DNA from: Metapseudomonas sp043392685
GTDB lineage: Bacteria > Pseudomonadota > Gammaproteobacteria > Pseudomonadales > Pseudomonadaceae
Length of the DNA stretch: 64,000 nt
Reading direction: 5' to 3' (one strand)
Assembly: GCA_043392685.1 (NCBI GenBank)
Contig: JBHZGM010000001.1
Part shown: positions 8,060-18,685 of the stretch, piece after piece
Numbering within the stretch: the stretch's first letter is position 1
Layout: each line of letters opens with the position of its first letter
Translations under genes and position numbers: made by a program
Notes under the pieces: generated by a model
What the model was told of the DNA's origin: nothing
The model's input: only the letters and a program-made list of their open reading frames with translations
The model's database searches: none

Positions 8060-8569
8060 TTACGGCTTCTTCTTGTCCTGGGGCGCCAGTTCGCTGGTCA
8101 TGTCGCTGAGCAGCTTGTTGACCTCGGGCACGGCGGATTCCAGGCGGCTCTGGGTGAGCTGGGCGGACTGCTGGGTCAGCGCCGGCATCTTCTCCAGCAC
8201 TTTCTTGCCCAGGGGGGATTCGTAGAAGGCGATCAGCTCCTTCAGTTCGCTCTCGGAGAAGTTGCTGGTGTAGATCTTCACCAGCTCCGGCTTCAGCTTG
8301 TCCCAGCCGACAGCCCTGTCCAGGGCGGCGTTGGCCTTGGCCTGGTAGCTCTCCAGGGTGGCCTTCTTGCTGGCCGGTGCCTGGGTCTGCTGGAAACGCT
8401 GCTCGAACATCTGCTGCACCTGGGCATAGACCGGAACGGTCAGCTTGTCGGCGCGGGCGAGCTTGAGGAAGCGCTCGGCATCGGCGGCGTGGCTGGCGGC
8501 ATCGGCCAGGACCTGGCCACTGGCGCAGGCCAGCAGTACGGCGGTGCAGAGAACGCGAAGCTTGGTCAT
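8060..8569 (-). CDS. DUF2059 periplasmic protein
   Basis: 169 residues from the ATG at 8569, which has AAGGAT six bases upstream. The start was chosen because it directly opens a signal peptide (KLRVLCTAVLLACASGQVLADA, cleavage probably after VLA). The mature part is helical, with the DUF2059 hallmark FSESELKELIAFYESPLGKKVLEKMP at residues about 110-135. The function is not known; family members are periplasmic. It ends 13 bp before bolA in the same orientation, an arrangement I recall as conserved in Pseudomonas. Gln/Lys-rich ends suggest flexibility. Confidence 0.8.
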   Translation of the reverse strand: MTKLRVLCTAVLLACASGQVLADAASHAADAERFLKLARADKLTVPVYAQVQQMFEQRFQQTQAPASKKATLESYQAKANAALDRAVGWDKLKPELVKIYTSNFSESELKELIAFYESPLGKKVLEKMPALTQQSAQLTQSRLESAVPEVNKLLSDMTSELAPQDKKKP

Positions 8570-8908
8570 TAGGTATCCTTGTCTGGGCACGGATGACGGG
8601 GACTGCCCCGAGGCGGGTCATTCTGCGCTCAAGCCGATAGCGTGCTCAAGCGGCGGTTTTTTCGACAAGTCCACGACGAAAATGTGCGATGCCGCACTCC
8701 ACCAGGATATTGTCAAAACGCCATCACTTGCCCATGCTTTCGCCCGCTGGGCATGCTTCGCCGGCCAGGAACCTTGCTGCGACCATCGACGGACTTTCCG
8801 ATGAGCTGCACCTGGCCTTCCCCGGCCCTGTACAAAAAATCACCTAAAGGACGCGGTTTCGTACAGCGCCTGAAGTCCCCAGGCTTTGCACACACATGGA
8901 CGTGCCCG
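8570..8908. other. Divergent intergenic region without recognised genes
   Basis: 339 bp between the DUF2059 and DUF2804 genes, which are transcribed away from each other. It must hold both promoters, but no clear -35/-10 pair, operator, repeat or terminator stood out. One short inverted pair (GCCCA/TGGGC near 8729-8750) is within a GC-rich stretch and may be chance. Confidence 0.4.
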
Positions 8909-9919
8909 ATGAACAGCCATATTTCCACCCTGGAGCCGGGACTTCCCGCGCTCTGCGATGCCCGCGGCAGGCTCGCGCCCGCCGCCGTCGGCTGGTCGAG
9001 CCGGCCACGCCTGAACTGCGCGATCCCCGGTCATCCGGGCCGGCGCAAGCGCTGGAACCACTGGTGCATCACCACCCCGCGCTGGATGCTCTCGCTGACC
9101 ATCGCCGACCTCGATTACCTGGGCTACGGCGCCGCCTACTTCCTTGATCTCGACAGCGGCCAGGCCGTGGCCCATACCCAGCTGCGCCCCTTCGCCCTGG
9201 GCTGCCGGCTGCCGGATACGCCGCTGGAAAGCCACAGCTTCGAGCACTCGCGCCTGCAGTTCCGCGTCGACGAGCACCCCGGCCGCCTGAGCATACGGGT
9301 GGAGACGCCGGACATCGGCGGAATGCCGCTGCAGGCCGTGCTCGACGTGCTGCGCCCCGCGCACCTGGACTCGGTGAACCTGGTCGCTCCCCTCCCCGGC
9401 CACGGCTTCCACGCCAGCAGCCGCCAGCTCGGCCTGCCCGCCAGCGGCAGCGTGCAACTGGGTGAACGCCAGTACCCGTGCATCACCGGCCAGAGCTTCG
9501 CCGCCCTGGATTTCGGCCGCGGCGTCTGGCCCCTCCATAGCCACTGGACCCGCGCCGCCTTCGCCGCCCCCGGTGGCATCGCCGGGAATTTCGGCGCGGG
9601 CTGGACCGACTCCAGCGGCCTGACCGAGAACGCGCTGTGGTTCGGCGGCCGCCTGGCCAAGCTCGACCGCCCGGTGCAGATCGAGCAGGCGCCGAACGAT
9701 CCCCTCGCCCCCTGGCGGCTGTCCACCGCCTGCCGGCGGGTCGAGCTCACCTTCACGCCGCGCCAGCTGCACCAGGCCCGCCCTCGCCTGGGCCTGTTCT
9801 ACGCCGATACGCGCCAGTGGTTCGGCCGCTTCGACGGTGTTCTGCGCAGTCCGGATGGCGAGTGCGTGCCGGTGACCAACGCCCTCGGCTGGCTGGGTTC
9901 CACCCGCACGCGCTGGTAA
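8909..9919 (+). CDS. DUF2804 domain protein
   Basis: 336 residues. The sequence shows the DUF2804 hallmarks RRKRWNHWCITTPRWMLSLTIADLDYLGYGA near residues 40-70, a beta-rich middle, and ENALWFGGRLAKL near 240. The family is soluble and uncharacterised. The ATG at 8909 was selected because homology-like sequence starts there; the ribosome site is weak and the frame stays open upstream to an ATG at 8642, so the N-terminus is uncertain. It lies 72 bp upstream of fumC on the same strand, so it could share its transcript. No signal peptide or membrane segment is visible. Confidence 0.75.
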   Translation: MNSHISTLEPGLPALCDARGRLAPAAVGWSSRPRLNCAIPGHPGRRKRWNHWCITTPRWMLSLTIADLDYLGYGAAYFLDLDSGQAVAHTQLRPFALGCRLPDTPLESHSFEHSRLQFRVDEHPGRLSIRVETPDIGGMPLQAVLDVLRPAHLDSVNLVAPLPGHGFHASSRQLGLPASGSVQLGERQYPCITGQSFAALDFGRGVWPLHSHWTRAAFAAPGGIAGNFGAGWTDSSGLTENALWFGGRLAKLDRPVQIEQAPNDPLAPWRLSTACRRVELTFTPRQLHQARPRLGLFYADTRQWFGRFDGVLRSPDGECVPVTNALGWLGSTRTRW

Positions 9920-9991
9920 TTGCCCGAACGGTTGAACCGAGTGCCAGACAGAGGGCCTAAACTGCGGAATCAATAGCCGGAGCCAACCCAA

Positions 9992-11378
<1,387 letters not shown>

Positions 11379-11386
<8 letters not shown>

Positions 11387-11999
11387 GTCGGTCAAGCATG
11401 GCGCAACGCCACTGGAAGGCGATGGCAAGCGCATCCTGATGATTCTCGGCACCCCCAAGGGAGGCAGCCTGTGCCATGCCCTGAGCGATGCCTTCGCCCA
11501 GGGCGCCCGCAGGGAAGGACACGTGGTACGCCTGCTGAAACTGGGGGAAATGCAGTTCGACCCGGTGCTGCGCGGGGGCTACGACCAGAGCCAGATCCTG
11601 GAACCCGACCTGCTCGAAGCGCAGCGGCAGATCCACTGGGCCGAGCACCTGGTGTTCATCTATCCGGTCTGGTGGGGCGGCCTGCCAGCGCTGCTCAAGG
11701 GCTTCTTCGACCGTGTCTTCCTGCCCGGCTTCGCCTTCCGCTACCGCGGCCAGTCCCAGGCCTGGGACAAGCTGCTGAGCGGACGCACCGCCGACCTGCT
11801 GGTGACCCTGGACACTCCGCCCTGGTACTTCCGCTGGATCTACGGCGCACCGGCACATCGGCAGATGGTGCGCACCATCCTCGGCTTCTGCGGCATCAAG
11901 ACACGCCGCCTGACCGAGTTCTCCCCGGTACGCCCCTCCTCCGAGGAACAGCGCCAGAGCTGGCTGCGCAAGGCGGAGATACTCGGGTCGCGCTGCTAG
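11379..11999 (+). CDS. NAD(P)H-dependent oxidoreductase, flavodoxin-like fold
   Basis: 206 residues; ATG at 11379 inside the end of fumC (8-bp overlap) with GGAGG upstream, so it is translationally coupled. The N-terminal strand and loop ILMILGTPKGGSLCHAL bind FMN phosphate in this family; HLVFIYPVWWGGLPALLKGFFDRVFLPGFAF near residue 90 is the diagnostic YPVWWxxxPAxLKG(F/W)xDR motif of the NQO/MdaB/KefF group. Reaction: two-electron reduction of quinones or similar acceptors with NAD(P)H. Pairing with an oxidative-stress-resistant fumarase suggests, but does not prove, a stress role. Substrate unknown. Confidence 0.85.
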
Positions 12000-12071
12000 T
12001 GAGGCGAGGCGACCTTTGCAGGGTCGATTTCTATCGACTTGCGGGCCGAAGGCCTGCCTTGCAGTATGCCG

Positions 12072-12114
12072 GGGGCCGCTGCGCGGCCCTTGGCGTATGA
12101 ATTCGCCCCCACAG
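12072..12114 (-). repeat. Family B repeat, reverse orientation
   Basis: Reverse complement of the long form found at 58021: CTGTGGGGGCGAATTCAT, then GGGCCGC-GCA-GCGGCCC. Its inner stem is fully paired. It is the only family B copy here inserted in the opposite direction. Confidence 0.75.
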
Positions 12115-12128
12115 GAGACAGCGTCACG

Positions 12129-12212
12129 TGCAGGTTGGGTAGAGGCACGAAACCCGACATTTCGCAGCTGATGCTGGCTACGTTGGGTCTCGCTGCACTC
12201 GGACTAGCCTAC
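12129..12212. repeat. Degenerate family A repeat
   Basis: CAGGTTGGG ... CGTTGGGTCTCGCTGCACTC ... AGCCTACAGG keeps the order of family A but with several mismatches in the outer arms. It runs up to the last codons of the EamA transporter gene on the minus strand. Confidence 0.55.
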
Positions 12213-13174
12213 AGGGAGCCGCTCGCCGCCACCTCACGTCGCGCCCGCCAGCTGCGCATGAGCGAAGGCGCCAGGGCGGTGAGGGCCGAGCCCAGCACCA
12301 CGAACACTGCGCCGGCGTAAGCGATCCAGTTGATCTCTTCCGGCTGCACATGGTCCGGCCAGAGGGCCGCACAGGCGGCGACGCTGGCGAAGGTCACCAG
12401 CGGAGTGATGGCCAGGGTGGCGCTGACCCGCGACGCCTCCCAGTGGGCCAGGGCTTCGGCGAAAGCGCCGTAGGCCACCAGGGTGTTCAGGCAGCAGGCC
12501 AGCAGCAGCCAGCCCTGCAACGGGCTCAGGTCGAGCGCTTCCAGCGGATGCGCCCAGGGGGTCAGCAGCGCGGCGCAGCCGAGGTAGATCACCATCATCA
12601 CCTGTGCCGAACTCCAGTGGGTCAGCAGCTGCTTCTGCGCCAGTCCGTAGAAGGTCCACACGGCCGCGGCCAGCAGGATCACCAGCACGCCCAAGGTGTA
12701 CTGGCTCATGGAGGTGAGCAGTTCCTCCAGGCGCTGGTTGAAGAACAGCCCGAAACCCAGCACCGTCACCACCAGCCCCAGGGCCTGCCCCAGGCTGAAG
12801 CTCTCCTTGAAGATGAACAGGCTGCTCAGCAGGAAGAGGATCGGCGCCACCTGGATCACCAGTTGCGTGGTGCCGGGGCTGAGCATGTTCAGGCCGATCA
12901 GGTAGAGCACGTAGTTGCCGGTCAGGCCGCCTACCGCCAGCACCACCAGCCAGCGGCCACGGGCGCCCAGCGGACGGAATCCGGGCAGGCGACGATTGGC
13001 GCCCAGATAACCGAACAGCAGCAAGCCGGCGACTATCAGGCGATACCAGGTGACGGTCACCGGGTCCATGGTCTGCAGGACTTCCTTCAGCCAGATGGGC
13101 AGGACACCCCAGAGCACGGCCGTGAGCAAGGCAAGGAACAGACCGTAGACCCAACGGCCGGAGGAGATGTGCAT
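12209..13174 (-). CDS. EamA/DMT-family transporter
   Basis: 321-residue inner-membrane protein with about ten hydrophobic helices in two EamA repeats (residues about 8-140 and 155-300). TVTWYRLIVAG in the first repeat and SATLAITPLVTF in the second are typical. The ATG at 13174 follows a modest GAGG site; an in-frame ATG at 13201 would add nine residues before the first helix. DMT carriers export amino acids, sugars or drugs; the substrate cannot be inferred from this context. Monocistronic; its 3' end abuts a degenerate family A repeat. Confidence 0.8.
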   Translation of the reverse strand: MHISSGRWVYGLFLALLTAVLWGVLPIWLKEVLQTMDPVTVTWYRLIVAGLLLFGYLGANRRLPGFRPLGARGRWLVVLAVGGLTGNYVLYLIGLNMLSPGTTQLVIQVAPILFLLSSLFIFKESFSLGQALGLVVTVLGFGLFFNQRLEELLTSMSQYTLGVLVILLAAAVWTFYGLAQKQLLTHWSSAQVMMVIYLGCAALLTPWAHPLEALDLSPLQGWLLLACCLNTLVAYGAFAEALAHWEASRVSATLAITPLVTFASVAACAALWPDHVQPEEINWIAYAGAVFVVLGSALTALAPSLMRSWRARREVAASGSL

Positions 13175-13385
13175 GGGAACCTCAGCAGGAAAGCCCGGCA
13201 TTCTGCGGCGGGCAGGACAAGAGACGCCATTCTAGGAGGGCCGGTTCCCAGGGCACAGGAACAGTTCCCGCTCTGTCGCGGACGAAACTGTACCTGTCGC
13301 AACCGCTGCCGCCCGTCGAGCCCCGGCGCAAGGTCGATGACGCTGGTTAGACTCAAAATGCCAATGCAGAAATGGAGGTGGTCCG

Positions 13386-13595
13386 ATGTTCGGTCGACGC
13401 GCGTCCGACAAGGCGCCAGGCACCCACTACAGAAGCGAGCGTGTCAGTGCCGTGAACGGACAGTACTTCTTCTCCACCCGGGAGGGGACCCTGGAAGGGC
13501 CCTATTTCACCCGTGTGGATACGGAGCGGGAGATCGCGCTGTACATTCGTCGCATACAACTTTCCAACGCCATACTCAGCCAACGGGCGCCATGA
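13386..13595 (+). CDS. Small conserved Pseudomonas protein (DUF6316-like)
   Basis: 69 residues, ATG at 13386 after GGAGGTGGTCCG. The strongly patterned core RSERVSAVNGQYFFSTREG, then EGPYFTRVDTEREIALYIRRIQ, looks like a conserved domain; I associate it from memory with DUF6316, which is unverified. No membrane segment or signal. Its good ribosome site and dedicated terminator directly downstream support a real gene. Function unknown. Confidence 0.75.
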   Translation: MFGRRASDKAPGTHYRSERVSAVNGQYFFSTREGTLEGPYFTRVDTEREIALYIRRIQLSNAILSQRAP

Positions 13596-13612
13596 GCGCC
13601 CCACAACGAAAG

Positions 13613-13640
13613 AACCCGCGCCCGGCGCGGGTTTTCTTTT
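13613..13640 (+). terminator. Rho-independent terminator
   Basis: An 8-bp stem AACCCGCG/CGCGGGTT with a CCCGG loop (13613-13633), then TTTTCTTTT. It lies 18 bp past the stop of the 69-residue gene. Confidence 0.9.
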
Positions 13641-13672
13641 GCGGATATCAAGCCGGCGCGGAACACAATCAC

Positions 13673-13770
13673 TGTGGGGGCGAATTCATTCGCTATGGGC
13701 AACGCAGCTGCCCTATTCGAAGCAGCAAGGCGAATCTGCGGTCCCCTTAGCGATTGAAATCGCCCCCACA
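13673..13770. repeat. Compound family B palindrome (98 bp)
   Basis: The outer arms TGTGGGGGCGA and TCGCCCCCACA are perfect inverted repeats closing the element. Inside, after GAATTCATTCGC, lies the inner stem GGGCAAC-GCA-GCTGCCC. The right end, AGCGATTGAAATCGCCCC, matches the right half of the short forms at 4167 and 39866, so those look like internal deletions of this unit. No coding capacity. Confidence 0.75.
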
Positions 13771-13789
13771 AAAGCAGGCAGCAAAGCCC

Positions 13790-14974
13790 TCAGCGACAGG
13801 CCTCGAACAATCCGGTGGCGCCCATGCCGCCGCCGACGCACATGGTGACGATGCCGTAGCGCTTGCCCTGGCGCTGCAGTTCGCGCACCAGGTGGCCGAC
13901 CTGGCGCGAACCGGTCATGCCGAAGGGGTGGCCGATGGAGATGGAGCCGCCGTTGACGTTGTACTTCTCGTTGTCGATGCCCAGGCGGTCGCGGGCATAG
14001 AGACACTGGGAGGCGAAGGCTTCGTTGAGCTCCCAGAGGTCGATATCGTCGATGCTCAGGCCCCTGGCCTTGAGCAGCTTCGGCACCGAGAACACCGGGC
14101 CGATGCCCATCTCGTCCGGCTCGCAACCGGCAACGGCGAAGCCACGGAAGAACGCCCTGGGCTTGAGGCCCAGCTCCAGCGCCTTGTCCAGGCTCATCAA
14201 CAGGGTCATGGAGGCGCCATCGGATAGCTGCGAGGAGTTGCCGGCGGTGACCGAGCCATCTTCCGCGAACACCGGTTTCAGGGAGGCCAGGCCCTCCAGG
14301 GTGGTGTCGGCGCGGTTGCAGTCGTCGCGGTCCACCACACCGTCCAGTACCTGCTTCTCGCCGGCGGCCTTGTCTTCGACGAAGTACTTCACGCTCATCG
14401 GCACGATCTCGTCGGCGAACAGCCCTTCGGCCTGGGCTCGGGCGGTGCGCTGCTGGCTCTGCAGGGCGTAGAGGTCCTGGGCTTCGCGGCTGATGTTGTA
14501 GCGGCGCGCGACGATCTCGGCGGTCTGCCCCATGGGGTAGTAGATGCCGGGGTGTTCGAGCTTCAGGCGCGGGTTGACGAAGTTGTCCTGGTTGATGCTT
14601 TTGAGGGTCAGGGTGATGGACTCGACGCCGCCGGCCACCATCACGTCGCTGCAGCCCGAGGCGATCTGGTTGGCGGCGATGGCGATGGCCTGCAGGCCCG
14701 AGGAGCAGTAGCGGTTGAGGGTCATGCCGGCGACGCCGATGCCGAGGCCCGAGAGCACCGCCACATTGCGGCCGATGTTGTGGCCCTGGGCGCCTTCGTT
14801 GGAGCCGGCGCCTACCACGCAGTCATCCACCAGCGCCGGGTCGAGGTCATTGCGCGTCAGCAGGGCATTCACGCAGTGGGCGGCCATGTCGTCCGGCCGG
14901 GTCATGTTGAACTTGCCGCGGAAGGACTTGGCCAGGCCAGTCCGCACACTGTCGACGATCACCACTTCACGCAT
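13790..14974 (-). CDS. Acetyl-CoA acetyltransferase (thiolase)
   Basis: Thiolase-superfamily enzyme (cleavage or Claisen condensation of acyl-CoA; beta-oxidation or acetoacetyl-CoA formation), 394 residues, cytoplasmic. The acyl-accepting cysteine is in NRYCSSGLQAIA near residue 89; GHPFGMTGSR near 350 carries the His, and CVGGGMGATGLFE at the end carries the second catalytic Cys. The ATG at 14974 has GAGGTG six bases upstream and starts the fold at MREVVIVDSVRTGL. The partner FadB-type subunit is not adjacent, so it is more likely a stand-alone degradative thiolase. Monocistronic; divergent from nothing obvious, it follows pap on the same strand at about 100 bp. Confidence 0.87.
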   Translation of the reverse strand: MREVVIVDSVRTGLAKSFRGKFNMTRPDDMAAHCVNALLTRNDLDPALVDDCVVGAGSNEGAQGHNIGRNVAVLSGLGIGVAGMTLNRYCSSGLQAIAIAANQIASGCSDVMVAGGVESITLTLKSINQDNFVNPRLKLEHPGIYYPMGQTAEIVARRYNISREAQDLYALQSQQRTARAQAEGLFADEIVPMSVKYFVEDKAAGEKQVLDGVVDRDDCNRADTTLEGLASLKPVFAEDGSVTAGNSSQLSDGASMTLLMSLDKALELGLKPRAFFRGFAVAGCEPDEMGIGPVFSVPKLLKARGLSIDDIDLWELNEAFASQCLYARDRLGIDNEKYNVNGGSISIGHPFGMTGSRQVGHLVRELQRQGKRYGIVTMCVGGGMGATGLFEACR

Positions 14975-15078
14975 GACGCACCTCGTTCTTGCCGGGATGG
15001 GAAGTAGGGCGAGCATAGTTCCGGCCTATGTTTCCCTACCATGATCATTCATCCCGCGTATGCGCGATCATCCCGTGC

Positions 15079-16566
15079 TCAGTCTTTCCTGAAGGCGGCC
15101 TCCAGCGCTTCGTTGATGGTGCGCAGCACCTTCACCCGTGCGTAGCGCTTGTCGTTGGCCTCCACCAGGGTCCAGGGGGCGATCTCGGTACTGGTGCGAT
15201 CGACCATGTCGTCCACCGCATCGACGTAGAGGTCCCACTTGTCGCGGTTGCGCCAGTCTTCCTCGGTGATCTTGTAGCGCTTGAAGGCGACTGCCTCGCG
15301 CTCCTTGAAGCGTTGCATCTGGGTGTCCTTGTCGATCGACAGCCAGAACTTCACCAGCACGATGCCGAAGTTGTGCAGTTGCTCCTCGAAGTCGTTGATC
15401 TCGCCGTAGGCGCGCAGCCAGTCGGCCTCGGAGCAGTAATGCTCGACACGCTCCACCAGCACGCGGCCGTACCAGGAACGGTCGAATATGGTGAACTGCC
15501 CGCGCCCCGGCACGTGCCGCCAGAAGCGCCAGAGGTAGGGCTGCGCCCGCTCATCCTCGGTGGGTGCGGCGATGGGCACGGTGCGGTACTGGCGAGGGTC
15601 CAGCGCTCCGGTGACGCGGCGGATCGCGCCGCCCTTGCCCGCCGCGTCGTTGCCCTCGAACACCGCCATCAGGGCATGGCGACGCATGCGCTTGTCGCGC
15701 AGCAAACCGTTGAGCCGCGCCTGTTCCGTAGCGAGCTGTTCCTTGTAGTCGTCCTTGTCCAGCTTGCGGCTGAGGTCGAGGCTGTCCAGCAGGCTCCGCT
15801 TGTCGAGGTTGGACATCAGCGGCGCCGCATGGGGATGCGGCTTGTGCCGGCCCTTCTGCTTGAGGGCCGCCTGCAGCCCTTCGAGGATGATGCGGCCGAC
15901 GCTGAGGCTGCGGTAGTACGGGTCGGCGCCCTCGATCACGTACCAGGGCGCGTAGTCGCGGCTGGTGCGGCGCAGTACCCGTTCGCCGAAACGCACGAAG
16001 CGGTCGTAGACCTCGCTCTGCTTCCAGTCCAGCGGATTGAGCTGCCAGCTGCGCTGGGGGTCCTTCTCCAGGGCCTTGAGGCGCTCCTTGAGCTGCTTCT
16101 TGGACAGGTGGAACCAGAACTTGAAGATCAGCGCACCCTCGTCGCAGAGCATGCGCTCAAAGCCTTCGGCGTCGTTGATGGCCTGGTCCAGGCGGGCGTC
16201 CTTGATCTCGCCCTCGACCCGCGCATGAAGCATCTGGCTGTACCAGTTGCCGAAGAAGATGCCGATCCGCCCCTTGCCCGGCAGTTTACGCCAGAAGCGC
16301 CATTGCGGCGGCCGCGAGAGTTCTTCGTCGGTCGGACGCAGGAAGCTCTCGACGTTGATCAGGCGCGGGTCCATCCATTCGTTGAGCAGCTTGACCGTCT
16401 CGCCCTTGCCGGCGCCTTCAATGCCGTTGATCAGGATGAGCACCGGGAAACGCGCCTGCTGCTTCAGCTCGAACTGCGCATCCAGCAGCGCTTCGCGCAG
16501 TTCCAGCACAGCCTTCTCATAGTTTTCCTTGTCGATTGAGTGGCCGATTTCGGCGGATTCGAACAT
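15079..16566 (-). CDS. pap: Polyphosphate:AMP phosphotransferase (two-domain PPK2, class II)
   Basis: Uses polyphosphate to phosphorylate AMP to ADP; cytoplasmic. 495 residues formed by two tandem PPK2 domains. Each has a Walker A (GIEGAGKGE near residue 50 and GNDAAGKGG near 303) and the following WxFWR pattern (PQWRFWRKLPGKG and YLWRFWRHVPGRG), plus IFFGNWY and IFDRSWYGR. Duplication is the class II hallmark; single-domain PPK2s are about 300 residues. ATG at 16566 with AAGGAGG. It is divergent from mnmC, about 150 bp apart. In two-domain family members only the C-terminal copy is usually fully catalytic; the N-terminal Walker A here is still intact. Confidence 0.9.
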   Translation of the reverse strand: MFESAEIGHSIDKENYEKAVLELREALLDAQFELKQQARFPVLILINGIEGAGKGETVKLLNEWMDPRLINVESFLRPTDEELSRPPQWRFWRKLPGKGRIGIFFGNWYSQMLHARVEGEIKDARLDQAINDAEGFERMLCDEGALIFKFWFHLSKKQLKERLKALEKDPQRSWQLNPLDWKQSEVYDRFVRFGERVLRRTSRDYAPWYVIEGADPYYRSLSVGRIILEGLQAALKQKGRHKPHPHAAPLMSNLDKRSLLDSLDLSRKLDKDDYKEQLATEQARLNGLLRDKRMRRHALMAVFEGNDAAGKGGAIRRVTGALDPRQYRTVPIAAPTEDERAQPYLWRFWRHVPGRGQFTIFDRSWYGRVLVERVEHYCSEADWLRAYGEINDFEEQLHNFGIVLVKFWLSIDKDTQMQRFKEREAVAFKRYKITEEDWRNRDKWDLYVDAVDDMVDRTSTEIAPWTLVEANDKRYARVKVLRTINEALEAAFRKD

Positions 16567-16715
16567 GCAGACCTCCTTGGCGTGATGGGCAAAAGGTAAC
16601 GGATGGCTTGGGGAGTGTCTGCGGGGCTTTTCCTGCGGGCAAGAAAAGCCGGAATTCCAATCTCGGAACCAACCCCGATCGGCTAACATTCGCGCTTCGC
16701 AGTCAGGAATACTCC

Positions 16716-18683
16716 ATGTCCGATTTTCACCACGCCCAACTCGACTGGGACGAACAGGGCCGACCGTTGTCGCGGGAATTCGACGACATCTATTTCTCTC
16801 CGACCTCGGGTTTCGACGAAACCCATCATGTGTTCATCGCCGGCAATGACCTGGCCCGGCGCTTCGCCGAACTGCCCGCGGGCGGATGCTTTTGCATCGG
16901 CGAGACCGGATTCGGTACCGGGCTGAACTTCCTCTGTGCCTGGCAACTGTTCGAGCAGTGCGCGTCGGCCGATGCCCGGTTGCACTTCGTCAGCGTGGAG
17001 AAGTTCCCCCTCACCCGCGACGACCTCCGACGCGCCCTGGCCCTGTGGCCGCAACTGGCGCCCCAGGCCGCCCAGTTGCTGGACCAGTACATGGCGATCC
17101 ACCCCGGTTTCCAGCGTTTCAACCTGGCCGCGGGCCGCGTGGTGCTCACCCTGCTGGTGGGCGATGCCCTGGACGGCCTGCCCGAGCTGGACGCGCAAAT
17201 CGACGCCTGGTTTCTCGACGGCTTCGCCCCGGCGAAGAACCCCGAGATGTGGAGCCCCGCCCTGTTCACCCAGCTGGCGCGCCTGTCCCGTCCGGGAACC
17301 AGCCTCGCGACCTTCACCGCCGCCGGCTTCGTGCGCCGCGGGCTGACGGAGGCCGGTTTCGCCATCAAGCGCGTGCGCGGCTTCGGCAAGAAATGGGAAA
17401 TGAGCCGGGGCCTGTTCACCGGTGAGGCGCAAGACGACGCCAAGCCCTGGTTCGCCCGCCCGCGCTTCGTCCCGCAGCGCCGCGAGGCCCTGGTAATCGG
17501 CGCGGGGCTGGCAGGCTGCGCCACTGCCGCCAGCCTTGCCGCACGTGGCTGGCAGGTGACGCTGCTGGAACGCCACGGCGAGCCGGCACAGGAGGCCTCC
17601 GGCAACCCCCAGGGCGTGCTCTACCTCAAGCTCTCCGCCCATGGCACGCCGCTGTCGCGCTTGATCCTCAGCGGCTTCGGCCATACCCGCCGGCTGCTGC
17701 AGCGCCTGGAACAGGGCCACGACTGGCAGGCCTGCGGCGTGCTGCAACTGGCCTTCGACGACAAGGAAGCGCAGCGCCAGGCGAAACTGGCCGAGGCCTT
17801 CCCCGCCGACCTGCTGCAGCGCCTGGACCAGGCCGAAGCCGAAGCCCTGGCCGGCGTCGCCCTGCCCGCCGGCGGGCTGTTCTACCCCGAGGCCGGCTGG
17901 GTTCATCCGCCAGCCCTGTGCCGCTTGCTGGCCAGCCATCCGAACATTCGCCTGGTCCCCCATGGCGAAGCCCTGGAGCTTCAGCGCGAGGGCGACCTCT
18001 GGCACGCCCGGAATGCCGGGCGCACCCTGGCCGCCGCCCCGGTGGTGGTGCTGGCCGGCGCCGCCGACGTGCTGCGCTTCCCCCAAGCCACCGGACTCCA
18101 GCTCAAACGCATTCGCGGGCAGATCAGCCGCCTGCCGGCCACCGCCGAAAGCGCGGCGCTGGGCACCGTGCTCTGTGCCGAAGGCTATGTGGCGCCGCCA
18201 CGCGACGGCGAACACACCCTGGGCGCCAGCTTCGACTTCCACAGCACCGACCTCGCCCCCACCGCCGCCGAGCATGCGGGCAACCTCGAACTGCTGGAGG
18301 AGATATCCCCGGACCTCGGCCGCCGCCTGCACGCCGCCGAACTGGCGCCGGAGCGCCTGGAAGGCCGCGCAGCGTTCCGCTGCACCACCCCGGACTACCT
18401 GCCCATCGTCGGCCCGCTGGCCGATGCCGACGCCTTCGCCCAGGCCTATGCGGTGCTGGCCAGGGATGCGCGCCAGGTGCCGCAAGTGCCGGCGCCCTGG
18501 TACGACGGCCTCTATGTGAACAGCGCCCACGGTTCCCGTGGCCTGATCACCGCACCGCTGTCCGGCGAACTGCTGGCCGCCTGGCTCGACGACGAACCGC
18601 TGCCGGTGCCCCGCGCCGTGGCCGAGGCCTGCCACCCCAACCGTTTCACCTTGCGCCGCCTGATTCGCGGCCAGGGCGCCTGA
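16716..18683 (+). CDS. mnmC: Bifunctional tRNA 5-methylaminomethyl-2-thiouridine biosynthesis protein
   Basis: Two-domain enzyme, 655 residues, finishing the mnm5s2U34 wobble modification. Residues 1-240 are the SAM-dependent methyltransferase MnmC2 (GETGFGTGLNFL near 62 and DAWFLDGFAPAKNPEMW near 165-182). Residues 255-650 are the FAD-dependent MnmC1 that removes the carboxymethyl group (VIGAGLAGCATAASLAARGW near 260, GSRGLITAP near the end binding FAD). Length and order are standard. ATG at 16716 follows AGGAA. The downstream TauE gene starts two bases after its stop, so they form one transcript. Confidence 0.93.
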   Translation: MSDFHHAQLDWDEQGRPLSREFDDIYFSPTSGFDETHHVFIAGNDLARRFAELPAGGCFCIGETGFGTGLNFLCAWQLFEQCASADARLHFVSVEKFPLTRDDLRRALALWPQLAPQAAQLLDQYMAIHPGFQRFNLAAGRVVLTLLVGDALDGLPELDAQIDAWFLDGFAPAKNPEMWSPALFTQLARLSRPGTSLATFTAAGFVRRGLTEAGFAIKRVRGFGKKWEMSRGLFTGEAQDDAKPWFARPRFVPQRREALVIGAGLAGCATAASLAARGWQVTLLERHGEPAQEASGNPQGVLYLKLSAHGTPLSRLILSGFGHTRRLLQRLEQGHDWQACGVLQLAFDDKEAQRQAKLAEAFPADLLQRLDQAEAEALAGVALPAGGLFYPEAGWVHPPALCRLLASHPNIRLVPHGEALELQREGDLWHARNAGRTLAAAPVVVLAGAADVLRFPQATGLQLKRIRGQISRLPATAESAALGTVLCAEGYVAPPRDGEHTLGASFDFHSTDLAPTAAEHAGNLELLEEISPDLGRRLHAAELAPERLEGRAAFRCTTPDYLPIVGPLADADAFAQAYAVLARDARQVPQVPAPWYDGLYVNSAHGSRGLITAPLSGELLAAWLDDEPLPVPRAVAEACHPNRFTLRRLIRGQGA

Positions 18684-18685
18684 GC

